Shown here one piece after another: positions 38,894 to 51,412 of a stretch of 64,000 nt of DNA. The DNA is taken from assembly GCA_963921795.1 (NCBI GenBank), contig OY997640.1, forward strand, positions 14,200,781 to 14,264,780. Reading direction: 5' to 3'. The first letter of the stretch is position 1, and every line of letters starts with the position of its first letter. The position numbers and the translations under genes are program-made. The notes under the pieces are model-generated. The model had not been told where the DNA came from and made no database searches. It worked only from the letters and a program-made list of their open reading frames with translations. Source of the DNA: Nannobrachium achirus. Lineage: Eukaryota; Chordata; Actinopteri; Myctophiformes; Myctophidae.

Positions 38894-41800
38894 GCTAAGC
38901 TGTGTGCAGTGCGGAGCGCACTCTTGTTGTAACATGGAGAACAAGTCCAGGAGAAGTCTGCTTGTTGTTGTTAGTCCAATACATCATTACACAGACTGAC
39001 TGGTGGTTTCAACTGATTTGTCTGCTGTGGCTACACATACGCCATAGATAGCAGGCAGCGTTAGCAAGCAACATTGCCAAACGTAGCCCCCAGCCGGAGT
39101 GTCAGATAAGAGAGAGACGGTGGAGGTCCAGCGCACGGTGCGTGTTGCCATGTCTGATTATTATAATCCACGTTGAGCTATTTTTTATGTAAAGTTGCTT
39201 GTAAATAACGGTGGTTGCTGTGGTGAGCTCGGATCGGCTCTGCCACTTTCAAATAGCCGACGTATATTGGTTTAAAGAGCTCATTGACCTATAATCACTT
39301 ATTTAGGCCTTGTTTTCATAGACCTGGTTGCTTATTCCTCTCGCAAAATTTGGCAACACAGTGAACACACACGAAAACTTACAGAGGCTATTTGCTTGAG
39401 CTTGTAGCCTATAGTAGTCTAATTGTATCTTATTTATGAACAAAACAATTTGTTCATAAATAAAAGCACTTTGAAACTGAAGACGATGGCCAATATTGAT
39501 GATAATGATAATAGAAAAGAAAATCTTTTTCTTTTTCCCCCTTTTTATTTTTTATTTTTTCTTAATTTCCCCCCCCCTTTTTTTTTAACCCCCCCCCCCC
39601 CCCCCCGTCCCGGATAGTCCCGCAAAACAGGGTCACCTGTCCCTCATTGGGCTTGCTTGGAGGTGGTCACCCTAACCTGAATACAAAGTACTTGAGTAAA
39701 TGTACTTAGTTACTTTCTTTTTTGAGTAAATGTACTTCAGTGCCCTTTTTTTTTTTTTTTTTTTTTATCAAGAAAACCAAAGTGGATACTTCTGTGAATG
39801 GGCGTGGCTTCATTGTGTACATAGGCCACACCCCTACAGTCCTTGTCAGAAAGGCCAGAAAAATATGTATTGGATTTGACACACTTTGAAACACATTTTT
39901 TTTAACTTTTAGATTTTTTTTATCATTAAAATCTTGTCTGTTGGTTAATATTACATCACTCTGTTGTGTGACAAACTGAGAATACACTTGTTATCATCTT
40001 TATTTGACTGAACTCCCCCTTTAAGGCAAAAGAAAAAGACTGTTCCTCTGTGTCTGACCAGTTGACGTGTGGCCTTTTTATACCTGTACCTGGTTTAGCA
40101 TTTAAGGCAAAAGAAAAAGACTGTTCCTCTGTGTCTGACCAGTTGACGTGTGGCCTTTTTATACCTGGCCACCACGCTAGCTGCTACCGTAGGTGCACAC
40201 CAGGCTCAACATCCCTGGTGAGTCGGTACAGTCAGCAGCTGCCAACGCCAAAACCTGGGCGGCGGTTAATTAACCCGGAAAACTCAGCGTGTCTGAGTCT
40301 GGGTATGTGGAACCCCTGGTGGAGGAAATTCCACCAAAAGGTTGTCGGACCATCCACTGCAACCAGGACCACCTCCAGTCGTCTAGACTACGTCTCGCCA
40401 CTGGGTACAGATGGGACTGGTCGAGAGAGTGAGGTCGATGCTGCGCAAATCTCCCTCACTGAAATCCAAGTTCTCTGCGCAAGTCAAGGCACCGAAAAAC
40501 TGTCAAACAAGTCCTGCGGCGATGGGCAAGCGACGAAGCAGCAGGCACGGATATGCTGGAGGCTGTAGCCGCAAACCTGCACGCAGGCGGCTCCGGATAT
40601 TGGTCGTTCTTTCACTGGACCGAAGCAGCAGTGAAGTCCGGCAGCACCCTGAGCGACTGAGCAGCCCTGTTAAGGATCACACTGCTCACCTCCATAGTGA
40701 GGAGGGGGTTAGAAAAGGTACCCCAAACATTGTCTGCTTCAAAACATCCTGGCCAGCCTACCGCAGCTGGCGGGATCCCATACCTGCGGTCGAAAAATAA
40801 ATAAAAGAAAAAGTACCAAAGTGATACCACTCACTGTTGGCGCCTGGAATGTGCGCACTCTGATGGACACATCAGGATCAAAAAGGCCTGAGAGACGCAC
40901 CGCTCTTGTGGGTAGAGAGCTAGCCAGATACAATGAGGACATTGCTGCCCTCAGTGAGACCCGGCTGGCTAATACTGGACAAGTGACTGAAGTGGGTGCA
41001 GGTTACACGTTCTTCTGGAGCGGGCGAGGGCAGGAAGAGAGACGTGATGCGGGTGTTGGTTTTGCAGTAAAAAACCATCTGGTCAACCAACTGGTCTGCC
41101 TACCCAAGGGGATAAACGATCGTTATGGGTAAAAAAGAGGCCACCATCATTAGTGCCTATGCCCCTACCATGACCAACCCTGATGAGATAAAAACCAAGT
41201 TTTATGATGACCTGGAAGCCATCATTGCTGCCACAGCCAGCTCTGACAAACTGCTGATACTTGGTGACTTCAATGCCAGAGTTGGAAAAGACCATCAGTC
41301 ATGGAACGGAGTCATAGGTGCACATGGCATTGGAAACTGTAACAGTAACGGACTTCTGCTGCTGAAAACATGCTCGAGTTTGACCTTCTCATTACCAACA
41401 CAATCTTCCAACTACCAAAGCGCAAGAGAACATCATGGATGCATCCACGTTCACGCCACTGGCACTTGATTGACTATGTCATCGTGAGGAGGAGCCACCG
41501 GCACGATGTCAGAGTGACCAAGGCCATGTGTGGTGCTGAATGTTGGACCGACCACCGTCTCATAATTTCCAAACTTAACCTCCGGATTAAGCCTCCCAGA
41601 CGCCCCCAAGGACAACGATGTGTAAAGCGACTTAACATCACTCGCCTGCAGCAGGAACCCACCAAAATGGCCTTTGTTGAAGCTCTGGAACATCAACTGG
41701 AGTCTCTAAGCTTTGAGCATGCAGACGTAGAGGAAGACTGGACTGCCCTACAGCTCTCGAATCACTTGGTGTCCCTGTTCGCAAACATCAAGACTGGTTT

Positions 41801-44181
41801 GATGAGAACAATGCAGAGATCCAAGCACTCCTTGATGAAAAACATCGTCTGTATAAAGCGTACCTGAAGGACAGCAGCTCAAGTGCAAATAAATCTGCCT
41901 TCCTCAACATCCGGAGGGTTGTCCAGCAGAGACTCAGAGTCATGCAAGACACTTGGCTGTGCGCAAAGGCTGAAGAAATCCAGTCCTATGCTGACAGAAA
42001 CAACACCAAATGCTTTTATGATGCACTCAAGCAGGTCTACGGTCCACAGCGCTCTAGAACTTCACCTCTGCTGAGTGTAGACGAAACAACACTCCTCACA
42101 GAGAAGGACAAAATCCTTGAAAGGTGGGCTGAGCATTTCAATGCAGTCCTCAACCAGCCATCCAGCATGGATGAGGAGGCAATTGCTAGATTGCCTCAAA
42201 TTGAAATGAACCATTCCCTTGCTGTTCCACCTTTCCTTGAGGAAACAGAGAAAGCCATAAGCCTACTCTCATCTGGCAAAGCTCCAGGGTCCGATGCCAT
42301 CCCAACAGAGGTCTACAAGGCTGGAGGGCCTCGTCTAGTTGAGAAACTGACCGATCTCTTCCAGTCTCTGTGGACATTAGAAGCTGTACCCCAGGAGTTT
42401 AAAGATGCCTTCATAATCCATCTTTACAAGAGGAAAGGCGATAACCATAGAGACATCTCTTGGACCAGGGTCTGCTGCCTGAGAGCCAGTGCGGATTCCG
42501 AAAGGATCGTGCAACCATTGATATGGTATTTACTGTTCGACAGCTCCAGGAGAAATGCCAAGAACAAAATGCTGATCTTTATGGCATTTGTGGACCTAAC
42601 AAAAGCATTTGACACAGTCAGCCGGGAGGGTCTATGGAAGATCATGGCCAAGTATGGGTGTCCAGACAAGTTCATCAGCATGGTGCGAAAACTCCACGAT
42701 GGTATGATGGCCAGCGTCAGAGACCAGCAAGAACTCTCTGAGCCATTCCCAATTACAAACGGGGTGAAAAAAGGCTGCGTCCTAGCACCAACACTCTTCA
42801 GCATGGTGTTCTCTGCTATGCTGCAAGACTCATGCCAGAACAACAGCACTGGTATTAACATCATCTACCGTTTTGATGGGGGGGTTTTCAACCTGCGAAG
42901 GCTGCAAGCCAAAACCAAAGTGGAGGAAGTCACAGTTCGTGAACTGTTGTTTGCTGATGACTGTGCTCTGGTTGCCAGTTCAAATGAGGAACTACAGGCC
43001 AGTATGGACCATTTCTCTTCAGCCTGCAACAACTTTGGCCTAACAATTAGTACAAAGAAGACGGAAGTCCTGTACCAACCTGCTCCAGGAAAGCCATACA
43101 CTGAGCCCACCATCCATGTGAACAACCAAAAGCTTGCAGCAGTTGACAAGTTTACTTACCTTGGAAGTACTCTGTCTCGTGCTGTACACATAGATGAGGA
43201 AATTAACATCAGGATCGGCAAGGCCAGTGCAGCCTTTGGACGTCTACGTGACTCAGTGTGGTCAAGGAGTGGCATCGCATCAGGCAGGAGACAAAACTGA
43301 AGGTCTACCAGGCTGTCGTATTACCAACTCTTTTGTATGGGTGTGAAACCTGGACAGTCTACCAGCGTCATGCCAGAAAATTGAACCATCTCCATCTGAG
43401 CTGTCTAAGAAAACTGCTAAGGATCAAATGGCAGGACAGAGTTCCTGACACTGAAGTCCTCAGCAAGGCCAATCTGCCCAGCATCGCCACCTTGCTTGCA
43501 GAGGCCCAGTTGAGATGGACTGGTCATGTGACCAGAATGCCCTGCACAAGATTGCCAAAACAGGTTTTCTTTGGTGAACTGGAAAGTGGCAAACGAGCAC
43601 AAGGTGGCCCAAAAAAGCGCTACAAGGACACGCTGAAATCATCCTTGAAGAGTTTTAAGATCGACCTGAACCACTGGGAACACTTGGCCAAGGACCGACC
43701 AGCCTGGAGAAGAAAGGTCCAGGAGGGTGCTGTTCTCTGTGAGAACAGCAGAACATCATGTGCCATGCTGAAGAGGCAGCAGCGCAAGGCCAAGAAAGAA
43801 ACTGTGCCTGCCCCTCAGGGCTCTGTTTCCTCTCTGGCCCTGACCTGTCCTGTGTGCCACAGGGAATTCTGTGCTAAAATTGGTCTTTTTAGTCATCTGC
43901 GCACCCACCAAAAGCCTACAAACTGAGACGTGCCATGGTCATCATCAACTCTGATGGACGAACAAGGAAGGAAGCCCAGGCTATTGTTGACTTTGTCCCT
44001 ATTTTCCAGTAACTGTCCTCAGTGCCGGGAACATTGCTGAAGATGTTGATGAGGTGAGCGTTATGTTTGACTTTTATTATGATTGTTCTTTGTCCTGGTG
44101 TATTGTGTTTCTTTCACTTTAGCCTACTTTTTTTTTCTTTTTTTTTAATGTATTGTCTTCAATGTGTTTGTGCTTGATGCC

Positions 44182-44236
<55 letters not shown>

Positions 44237-45221
44237 CTCGTTTGGTTTACAGTAGGAGTTAGTGGAGTGACTGCACAGATGATTTTAATTTTCAGAGCTT
44301 CCAAAGTACAGATAGTCTGTCCCGACACCCTGTTCCTATAGGTCCCAAATTGTCCCGCAAAAACAGTCCTGCTGTCCTGCAAATATATATATATATATAT
44401 TTAATCTGGTCACTCTTAATACAGACTGTTAGGCAAAAACTGATCAGGTGGGTACAGTCTATTTTGTCCAAAATATTAAAAAAATAAATATTTGGAAAAT
44501 GTAATGTTAAGTATACATGGTAGGAACATGGTAGGAACATGTACAGAACGTCATTATACTTTATCCTTACTAGTTTATGCAGCTAAATTATTGGATATAC
44601 AGTACAGGTTTTGTAGCAATTTCCTTTTTTTAATGTTTAGCATTTAAGGCAAAAGAAAAAGACAATTTTACATTGAGGTGCCCAGATGTACCACCTGACC
44701 TGTTATTTTGAATAAAATATAATAATAATTAATTAAAGTAGTGAAAATAGCCGATCTACAAGCTCTCAACGCAGCACAGAATTCAGCAGAACATATCGGC
44801 CGAATTGATTGTTTATCTCAGTATTTCTTTTAACTTTTTAAAGCTTTTATATATCCATGACATATACCTTCCTCCTATCATGTAGACACATGATATGAAC
44901 GAAGAATCAAGGGGTGAAGACCAATCTTCAGGGACCCCCTGTCTCTCCATGGCTCCTGTCTACTCGACCGTCGATGAGACCAACAGTGCCGACCCAACCT
45001 GCAGCATCTATGCTAATACTAACGATCACACCCACCAGGGTCCTTCAGATTTGACTTACTCTACTGTACAACCCCATGATGTGAGCAGTGTTGATTTGCA
45101 TCCAAACCAAAATACCGCAGTACATACTAAAATATCCCAATCAGTCAGTGGGACTCCTGATGATGGTTTTTATTCACTGGCTCAGCTGCCTAAAAATCTC
45201 AATGAAGATTCTCGGCAGTAG
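34666..45221 (+). CDS. CD300/CMRF35-like receptor, copy 5, intact, type-B tail
   Basis: Exons 34666-34699, 34926-35264, 35415-35597, 36990-37076, 37180-37223 and 44886-45221 join in frame to 340 aa. The juxtamembrane exon exists twice (37180-37223 and 44010-44053, identical); phase allows only one of them. Signal peptide MRNVYIYCLLSVWSIMET; Ig domain to residue 124 with FTC...KYVCKHPC...SDSGTYICG; a 61-residue Thr-rich stalk, the longest here (125-185); transmembrane helix about 186-207 followed by KRTRKPQ. The 111-residue tail has PVYSTV (Tyr255), SIYANT (Tyr271), LTYSTV (Tyr287, canonical ITIM) and GFYSLAQL (Tyr325). An inhibitory or dual-function leukocyte receptor is the likely role. The last intron is about 7.7 kb and contains a MITE, a hAT element and a LINE. 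Confidence 0.85.
35655..35735 (-). mobile_element. tRNA-like SINE head, minus strand
   Basis: The minus strand reads GGAGCAGTGGTAAAGTCCC (A-box region) and GGTTCAAATCC (B box). It lies just after the stalk exon of copy 5. Confidence 0.5.
35805..36060 (+). repeat. Two-copy 130-bp direct repeat
   Basis: 'tgggacagat.catgttgatg' and 'gtgtaccgctttg.gtgatttt' occur at about 35809 and again at about 35938, with moderate divergence. Function unknown. Confidence 0.6.
37144..37844 (+). repeat. Direct repeat A carrying a juxtamembrane exon
   Basis: From 'agcccaggctattgttgac' to 'tttagcatttaa' this segment matches 43974-44650 closely, including exon 37180-37223, a (GATT)n tract and a (TA)n tract. The two copies bracket the MITE/hAT/LINE block. 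Confidence 0.85.
37845..40020. mobile_element. TTAA-flanked element, copy 2, with nested insertions
   Basis: TTAA at 37841-37844 and 40021-40024; the ends AGACCCAGTTCAGGG and the inverse of CAGTTCAGT-type sequence are weakly matched. Without it, repeat A would run on into 'ggcaaaagaaaaagac' as the second copy does at 44646. A hAT element (38660-39674) and an 'aaagtactc' repeat are nested inside, with a (TG)n tract at about 38420-38490. Confidence 0.6.
38660..39674. mobile_element. hAT element with 8-bp duplication, copy 2
   Basis: The ends TAGGGTGACCACC and GGTGGTCACCCTA are flanked by a perfect duplication ACCTGAAT (38652-38659 and 39675-39682). No transposase frame; a (CT)n tract near 38864 and C runs near 39570-39606 are internal. 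Confidence 0.85.
40024..40167 (+). repeat. Tandem repeat, about 72 bp x 2
   Basis: 'aaggcaaaagaaaaagactg' to 'ggcctttttatacctg' occurs twice in a row, directly before the LINE. Confidence 0.85.
40168..43972 (+). mobile_element. Non-LTR retrotransposon (LINE), decayed
   Basis: A GC-richer 3.8 kb element with a 5' untranslated part (40168 to about 40825), an apurinic-type endonuclease (GAWNVRTLMDTSG, ALSETRLANTG, LILGDFNARVG, WTDHRLIISKL) in frames 40821-41132, 41125-41469 and 41370-41867, a reverse transcriptase (41942-43300; IPTEVYKAGG, AFVDLTKAFDTVSREGLW, GVKKGCVLAPTLFSMVF, FADDCALVAS), and a C-terminal part (43258-43926) ending in a C2H2 finger, CPVC...H(x3)H. Several frameshifts and a deletion after 'HRDIS' near 42457, which removes part of the palm, make it inactive. 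The 3' end is 'atggacgaacaaggaagg'. It lies in the last intron of copy 5, in the same orientation as the gene. Confidence 0.85.
43974..44650 (+). repeat. Direct repeat A', second juxtamembrane exon
   Basis: Second copy of 37144-37844, with identical exon 44010-44053 (VTVLSAGNIAEDVDE). It has a longer (GATT)n run and a small internal deletion near 44455. Confidence 0.85.
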
Positions 45222-46470
45222 AATTCCCATTCCTCAACCTCAAATCCATCAACATGAAAGATGCATTCAAATATTGTTAATCAAAAGTTCTCAAACATGT
45301 TTTGTCTCAGGGCACCCCTGTAAATAATGTTTTCATCCACGGCACCCCTGAAGTACATTGTTACTTTACACCACCTTATATTTATGTCATATTATGCTAT
45401 GTAAATATGTAAATATTTCCCCCTAAAATACAGCACGTCTGTTTCCATTATGACAGATTGAAAATAACTTTATTGGCCTACTTGATATTTAACCACTTGA
45501 ACCCCAGTATCCTAAATTCTGGGGGAACATTCACCAGAAATGGCATATCTACAAGCTCACAACGTTGTGAGCTTGTAGATCTGCTACATTTTGTGTAGAT
45601 TGAAAAATGTGGTGTAGATGAAAAATTCAAAAATGTATTTATCAAAGTATTCTGCGGCAGCCTTGGACTTGCACCACGGCACCCTGCCTCTGCACCCACT
45701 TTGAGTGATTGCCAATCGACAAGACCTCATTGACACCACTAAATCTAAGAGATACGTTATTAATATTGCTGTTGGCTCGTCAGCCCATGTCTGTTTAGAC
45801 TAGAGGTAAAGCACACTGTAGTCCAACATGTTAAAGAATGTTGCACAAAATAATTGCTTTTATCCACTGTTTGCCTGTATGTTCTCACTGCAATACCAGT
45901 CCAAATTGTCATAAACAGTAGTAACTTTAACACAGCTAACTCCCACGTGTAATGATCATATTCTGGTCTTATCATGGTTTGGTTGGGATGATTTCAAACG
46001 GCACCCATATTATGCTGCAAGGCAAGCTAACCCTCTGCTTTTTTTGCCAATTGTATTAACAATGGGATGTAGGATCCTAGTGCAAGGATATTTTGGAGTG
46101 CTACAACAAAGTCCTCAGGAACAAATAATGATGGTACAGTACATTGCTAATTTTGGAGGGCAGACACTCGAGACTAACAATACTGTAGCAAAGTTATATT
46201 TAAAAATGGAACAGGATTCTTTTTTATATGATGCACAACATGAACTGAATGATATTTATTGATTAATTTATATGTGATTACACAGAGAGAGCCGAGAGGG
46301 CAGGGACAGTATAAAATGCACAAATATGTCTTAAATGGTCTCATTTATCAATATTCTTTGTAAAATGGTGTATAAATGTTATGCACCAATGGATATGAAC
46401 TAACAAGTTCTGCCACATGTATTAAATAAACGTGTGTCAACACAGCATGTGTTTGTATCCCTGTGTGTAT
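45222..46470 (+). terminator. 3' region of copy 5, AATAAA at 46425
   Basis: 'tctcaaac.tgttttgtctcaggg' and two 'cggcacccctg'-like repeats near 45310-45350 indicate a small repeat. AATAAA at 46425-46430 followed by the GT-rich stretch 46447-46475 is the best polyadenylation candidate, about 1.2 kb after the stop. No other gene recognised. Confidence 0.35.
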
Positions 46471-46476
46471 GTTTAT

Positions 46477-46718
46477 TAGTGTTGTAGTACTCGAGTCAAT
46501 GACTCGTCTCGAGTCAGGACTCGAGTCCAAATTTTCACTGACTCGGTCTCGTCTCGGTCTCGCCCTTAATTTGACGAGTCCACTCGAGTCAAGTCACTAC
46601 AATGCAATGGAATAAATGTTATATCCATATGAGGAGCGCATTCACGTTAACATTAAGAGAGCTGCCTTGTTAAGTAACGGAGCATTCTGACGCGCATCTG
46701 ATAGGCACACAGTAGCAT

Positions 46719-46780
<62 letters not shown>

Positions 46781-48157
46781 AGAGCCCCCCCCCCCCCCCC
46801 CCTCCCCCCCGCTCAGCACAGCAGCAAGCATCTAATCTTCCCAGAAGTTATTTTTTTCGCCAAACAGACAATAGCACAACAGTCCACTTTCCTCTTACCT
46901 GCAGGATATCCTTGTGTCCCCAAATAAATAAGTCCTAACAGCTTCCAAACACAAGCCTTTGTGATCATGTGTAGTTTAATCCACCTGCACAGCTGGATTA
47001 AGAATTTACGTCTTTTTGTATTTCCAGGTGTAGTCTATTACTCGTTAAGCAAGCCTCGTCCGAAAGTTTTAAAGTGCACTGATCAACAGAGAGAAGTGTA
47101 ACATTGTAAGTCCCTGTAGAGAGGTTAAAACGAATCAAAACAACTTGAAGCAGTGACATGGGGTATTGTTTTGCCTTGTATATACTTGAAAGGCATCAGA
47201 CTAATGACATAGGGTAGCCTACATTTCTCACCTTAAACAATGAAATGCAGACAGGCACGTACTACTGCTATGTGTTTGAATGGGAAAACCTTATTTATTT
47301 ATTTTAGCTTTTAGTCAAAATAAAATATTAAGATAAGAGTTTGTTTGAAAAACGTTTTGCAAAAATCATGCATGCTCTATTTCAATGCAACTATAACAGC
47401 AATGTTTAAAAATGTTATAGATTACAGTAGTAGACATAATTCTTTTTTAAATAATATTATTTTTGTTATCACTTGGCCTTTTGGTGCATGGGCATCAATA
47501 TTATATCCATATCATGATATTAGACTGGATAGTCCTAATTATCGTCTGTGATTTGGGATATTGTACTGCAGTATATGCCAAGTCTTATTTGTACACTAAA
47601 GTACTTGTTCTCTGCCTGGGAGAAAATGTAATTGTAGCAACTCAAATGTCTAGTTCTTAGACAGAAAATTGGTATGGGAAAAAAACTACCTCTCCAAAAA
47701 ACTCCCTCAAACCTAAACCACAGCATTGACAGCAACCAAAGGTAATTTGGGGAGACCTATTGATTTAATTTGAAGACAAGCCATTAATTTGAAAGGTATT
47801 GGTAGGAAACACCTAACCTCGCATCACCAGGCTTTCCGCTGGGGGAAAACCTGGTCTTCGTTTACTAAACGGGCCGTTTGATCCGGTCGGGAGCGGAAGA
47901 TCTCCTACGTTTTTCTGTAGTCCAAAACGGACTACACTTTGGCCGGAAACAACGACCGGAAACAGTTTCAACCCAGTTAGCGCATGCGCAAGTAGTTAGC
48001 GCATGCGCAAGTACGGGTTAAAACCTGGTTAAAACTGTTTCCGGTCGTTGTTTACGGCCAAAGTGTAGTCCGTTTTGGACTACAGAAAAACGTAGGAGCT
48101 CTTCCGCTCCCGACCGGATCAAAAGCCCGAAATTGGAAGCGGGGGGTTCTTGCATTG

Positions 48158-48227
<70 letters not shown>

Positions 48228-48486
48228 GGAAAAAATATATATATATATATTGTTTTCTGCAGCCTACCTATCAAAAAAAAAAAAAAGAAAAAGAAAACTG
48301 GACTCGGCTCGGTCTCGCCTACCATTGGTCTCGGACTCGACTCGGACTTGCCTCCCATTGGTCTCGGACTCGACTCGGACTCGACCTCCTCCCAGGGGCT
48401 CTTGACTCGGACTCGACTCGGACTCGAACCGCATATGACTTGGACTTGACTTGGACTCGCTTTAGGTGGACTCGACTACAACACTA
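46477..48486. mobile_element. hAT element built of 'gactcg' repeats
   Basis: The ends TAGTGTTGTAGTACTCGAG and its near inverse are flanked by a perfect 8-bp duplication ATGTTTAT (46469-46476 and 48487-48494). Arms rich in 'ggactcgactcgg' face each other. The middle holds (CA)n and C runs (46720-46808), a 240-bp inverted repeat (47880-48120) and (TG)n (48158-48226). No transposase. Confidence 0.85.
47880..48120. repeat. 89-bp inverted repeat with two GCGCATGCGC in the loop
   Basis: Arms 47880-47968 and 48032-48120 are near-perfect inverses. The 63-bp loop has two direct copies of 'gttagcgcatgcgcaagta', each with the self-complementary GCGCATGCGC (47980-47989 and 47999-48008), which fits the vertebrate NRF1 consensus. 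It is probably a MITE nested in the hAT element. Confidence 0.75.
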
Positions 48487-48499
48487 ATGTTTATGAATA

Positions 48500-49530
48500 A
48501 TATCAACTGTAAAATGAGAAGCACATACCAAAATGTGCAGGTAGCATAAGTTAACATAAATGCCACATAAATATATTGAATTTCCTTGTTGGCAAGGACA
48601 ATGTGAAGAGATGGCCAACATACAACAATAATAATAACAATTTCAGAAGCAGTGATTGAAGCTTTGTTAATGGACCAAGAAACAAATGTACAGTAAGTGC
48701 ATCGATTTGATTGATTGAATACTTTATAAGCAGGTTGCAGAAAAAAGGAAAGTGCAGTTACTGTCGATACAATGTCTTTTAAGAGATATTTAAACCCAAG
48801 AAAGCACTAGCTTGTTTCCATTGGGGCCCTCCCTTCCTTCCTTCCTTCCTTCCTTCCTTCCTTCCATTGAAACATTAAATGACAGACATATATAACAATA
48901 ATATGCAAAACATATAATAGTCAGAAATCAGAAATAAAAAGTATGTACAGTAAACAAATCAGAAATACAAAATATGTACACTAAACAGATCGAGGGGGGG
49001 GGGGGGGTAGGGGGGGTATGAGGGGTAATCAGAGAAAATAAAAGATGATTGTTGAAATGTTTTCATTTACTGCTTTCTATCCTTTTTACCGATTTTAACA
49101 ATTTCAATTTCAGTGGGTGGGGCGTGTGTACAAGTGTCTAAATAAATGTCTTCTGCAAGTGGCTAGTGACTGTTGTGTCTGTCCTTTGGTAAATGAACAG
49201 TAACAGTAGAGTAACAGCAACATGAACAATGGCTTCCTCCCTCTCAGTCACAAAAAAATGTTGTCCACAACCTCTCAGGTCGAAAAAGGACGAGAAGTCT
49301 AATTTATTTCAAAAGAGACTTTGGGACGGGCACAGGCGAAATTTAACAACCAAGCTAAATTTAACGTTGGCAGTGTTAACAGAAGAATGAGAATAACAAA
49401 ATACATAATGAAATCTACATAACTACTGTAGCACATGAAAAAAACATGATTTGGCACTGCCACAAACTGTGTTTTAATATGAACACCACTAAAGCCCTTA
49501 AACGCAGTTCAAACATCTTCAATTTAGTAG
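48500..49530. other. Intergenic; LINE tail and simple repeats
   Basis: 'gattgattgaatactttata' near 48707 is a LINE tail like that at 11361. A (TTCC)n run lies at about 48831-48866 and a G run near 48995. No exon. Confidence 0.55.
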
Positions 49531-49534
49531 TTAA

Positions 49535-50010
49535 AGGGGCTCCACAATGCTTTTTGCAAAATATATTTTATATATAAATATTGGTCCATAATACGGTTTT
49601 ATACAGGTTTTAGCCTAAACAACCACTCGGATATTTAAATTCCATGTTCTGTCTGTCTCTAATTCCAAGCCATTTCAGATGCAATACCAAAATGCCCTTT
49701 GTTGGCAACGGGGCGCCGTCTTTGGGCTAAAATTGGAACGGTACAGAGAAAATTAGCATGGTACCATAATGAGAACCATGAAGAGCCCAATAGGAAATGA
49801 GCCTCTTTTTGACATAAACAAGGGCCTGTGACATAAACAAGGGCCCGATTTCAAAAGAGTACCGTTCAGACACGCCCATTCAGAAAATCACTGAAATAAA
49901 AGGCAAGGCTTAAAGTTAATGAATGGGGGGTTTTGTGCTGGAAGAGACACTTGGAAGACCAAAAAACAAGAAAGAAATGAAAAATTAGTTAAATTCATGG
50001 TGGGGCCCCT
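49535..50010. mobile_element. TTAA-flanked MITE, copy 3
   Basis: TTAA at 49531-49534 and 50011-50014; the ends AGGGGCTCCACAATGC and the inverse of CATGGTGGGGCCCCT. It is clearly related to 22669-23108, including 'tacaggttttagcc' and the 'gaagacca' region. Confidence 0.7.
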
Positions 50011-50098
50011 TTAATGGGATAATGACACTTGACAATAGCCAATACTTCTAGCAATATTTGCAATACTTGCTCTGTGGCTTTACTGAGCAATGGGATTT

Positions 50099-50446
50099 TT
50101 AGTCTGCAGAATTAGCTTTAAGATATTTAGGCAGTTGTGCAATTGAATAGTAATCGTCATCAGGAATCACACTGACTAGTGACAACAGTGAAGCGCTTCG
50201 AGACATTGCAGTACCTTGGGCTGGACGCGAATCAACACCGAAAGCGACTTCTTCAGAGGGGAACATAGTATCGTACATCGAGTCTGAAGGATCCTGGCGG
50301 GTGTATTCTTCAGCATTGGCATAGATGTTATTGGTTAGGTCAGCAGTAGTAGGCACGTCGATGGCCGCGTAGATATGATGAGGCATGGAGAAAGATGGAC
50401 TCCCGGTTGATAGGTCTTCACCTCTCGCTTCTTCATTTGCATGAAT
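50099..50446 (-). pseudogene. Orphan type-B tail exon on the minus strand
   Basis: After a minus-strand acceptor CCAG the frame is fully open for 116 codons: IHANEEARGEDLSTGSPSFS, HIYAAID, NIYANAEE, SMYDTMFP and VIPDDDYYSIAQLPKYLKAN, then a stop. It aligns end to end with the copy 5 tail (44886-45221) and with 59351-59697, in inverse orientation. No matching Ig, transmembrane or juxtamembrane exon was found on the minus strand to the right. It may be a relic of an inverted copy or the last exon of a gene whose other exons are lost; the intact frame is surprising for a relic. Confidence 0.65.
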
Positions 50447-50804
50447 CTGGTAGATAGTAAGAACAGACTTTAACACAACAATCAAACATCTGAGATGACA
50501 ACATCTGTTACCACTACAATGATGCTGCTGGAAACAGTCTAGGCTATGGTCTTCAAGTTCAACAGAGTTGTGGATTCCCTATCTTTTTGAGCGGTGCCTG
50601 GCTCTCCAACATTTGACCGAGTTGTATGTACATAGGGCCTCGCCTTACTGTAGTTTGGTCTTGCCTATAATGAGCTATAAGGATAGCCTTAGTGCTATGG
50701 AAAAGCAACTGAGCAGCGACTTGCTCAAGGACACTGAGCCAAGAGGAGCTGGGGATCCAACCAGCAACCTGTTGCCAAACATATTTGCTCTTCGTATTCT
50801 TAAC

Positions 50805-51412
50805 CCTTAAGTGCTGTTCGGGTCATTTTGACCCGTTTTACATTTTCATTTGGAAAAAAAAGGTAGAAGTTAAAAATGTTTCCACCTGAAACTCACTGGC
50901 CTTAAAGATTCTTCTGAGATGAACATGTAAAAAAAATATTTTTGCACTACACCCATGCTACACCCCCCTCATATTTTTTGAACCTTAAGTGCTGTTCGGG
51001 TCATTTTGACCCGGAAGCACAGAAATACACAGTATTATGCCAAAACACAGACACACAGTCACCCCCACTTCTAACACCCCCCTTCCGAAGCCCCATTCCG
51101 AACCCTCCCCCCCTTCCTATAAGCATGAGCAATATTGCCCAGTATTAAATGAAGTCGTTTTTTTTACATGGATTTCAGCTAAATCAGTAAAAACGCCTAG
51201 CTCTTTCAGTGTTTAATGTGATATAGCAAAGCAGAAATGCAAACATTTACCAAATATATCATATGAATTGTTTGGTATTGAGTCAAAGTCAATGTATCAT
51301 GATGATTTGTTAAGTTAAAATTTATATTAGTGTTGTTTTTTTTAAACCAAATATCCACCGGGTCAAAATGACCCGAACAGAACGAAGGTGTAGTGAATCT
51401 GAACAGAACTTA
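50805..51412. mobile_element. MITE with 'cgggtcattttgacccg' palindromes
   Basis: 'aagtgctgttcgggtcattt' occurs at about 50811 and 50988, and its inverse at about 51358-51380. The palindrome GGGTCATTTTGACCC and TTAA near both edges suggest a piggyBac-like non-autonomous element, partly duplicated. Confidence 0.55.
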
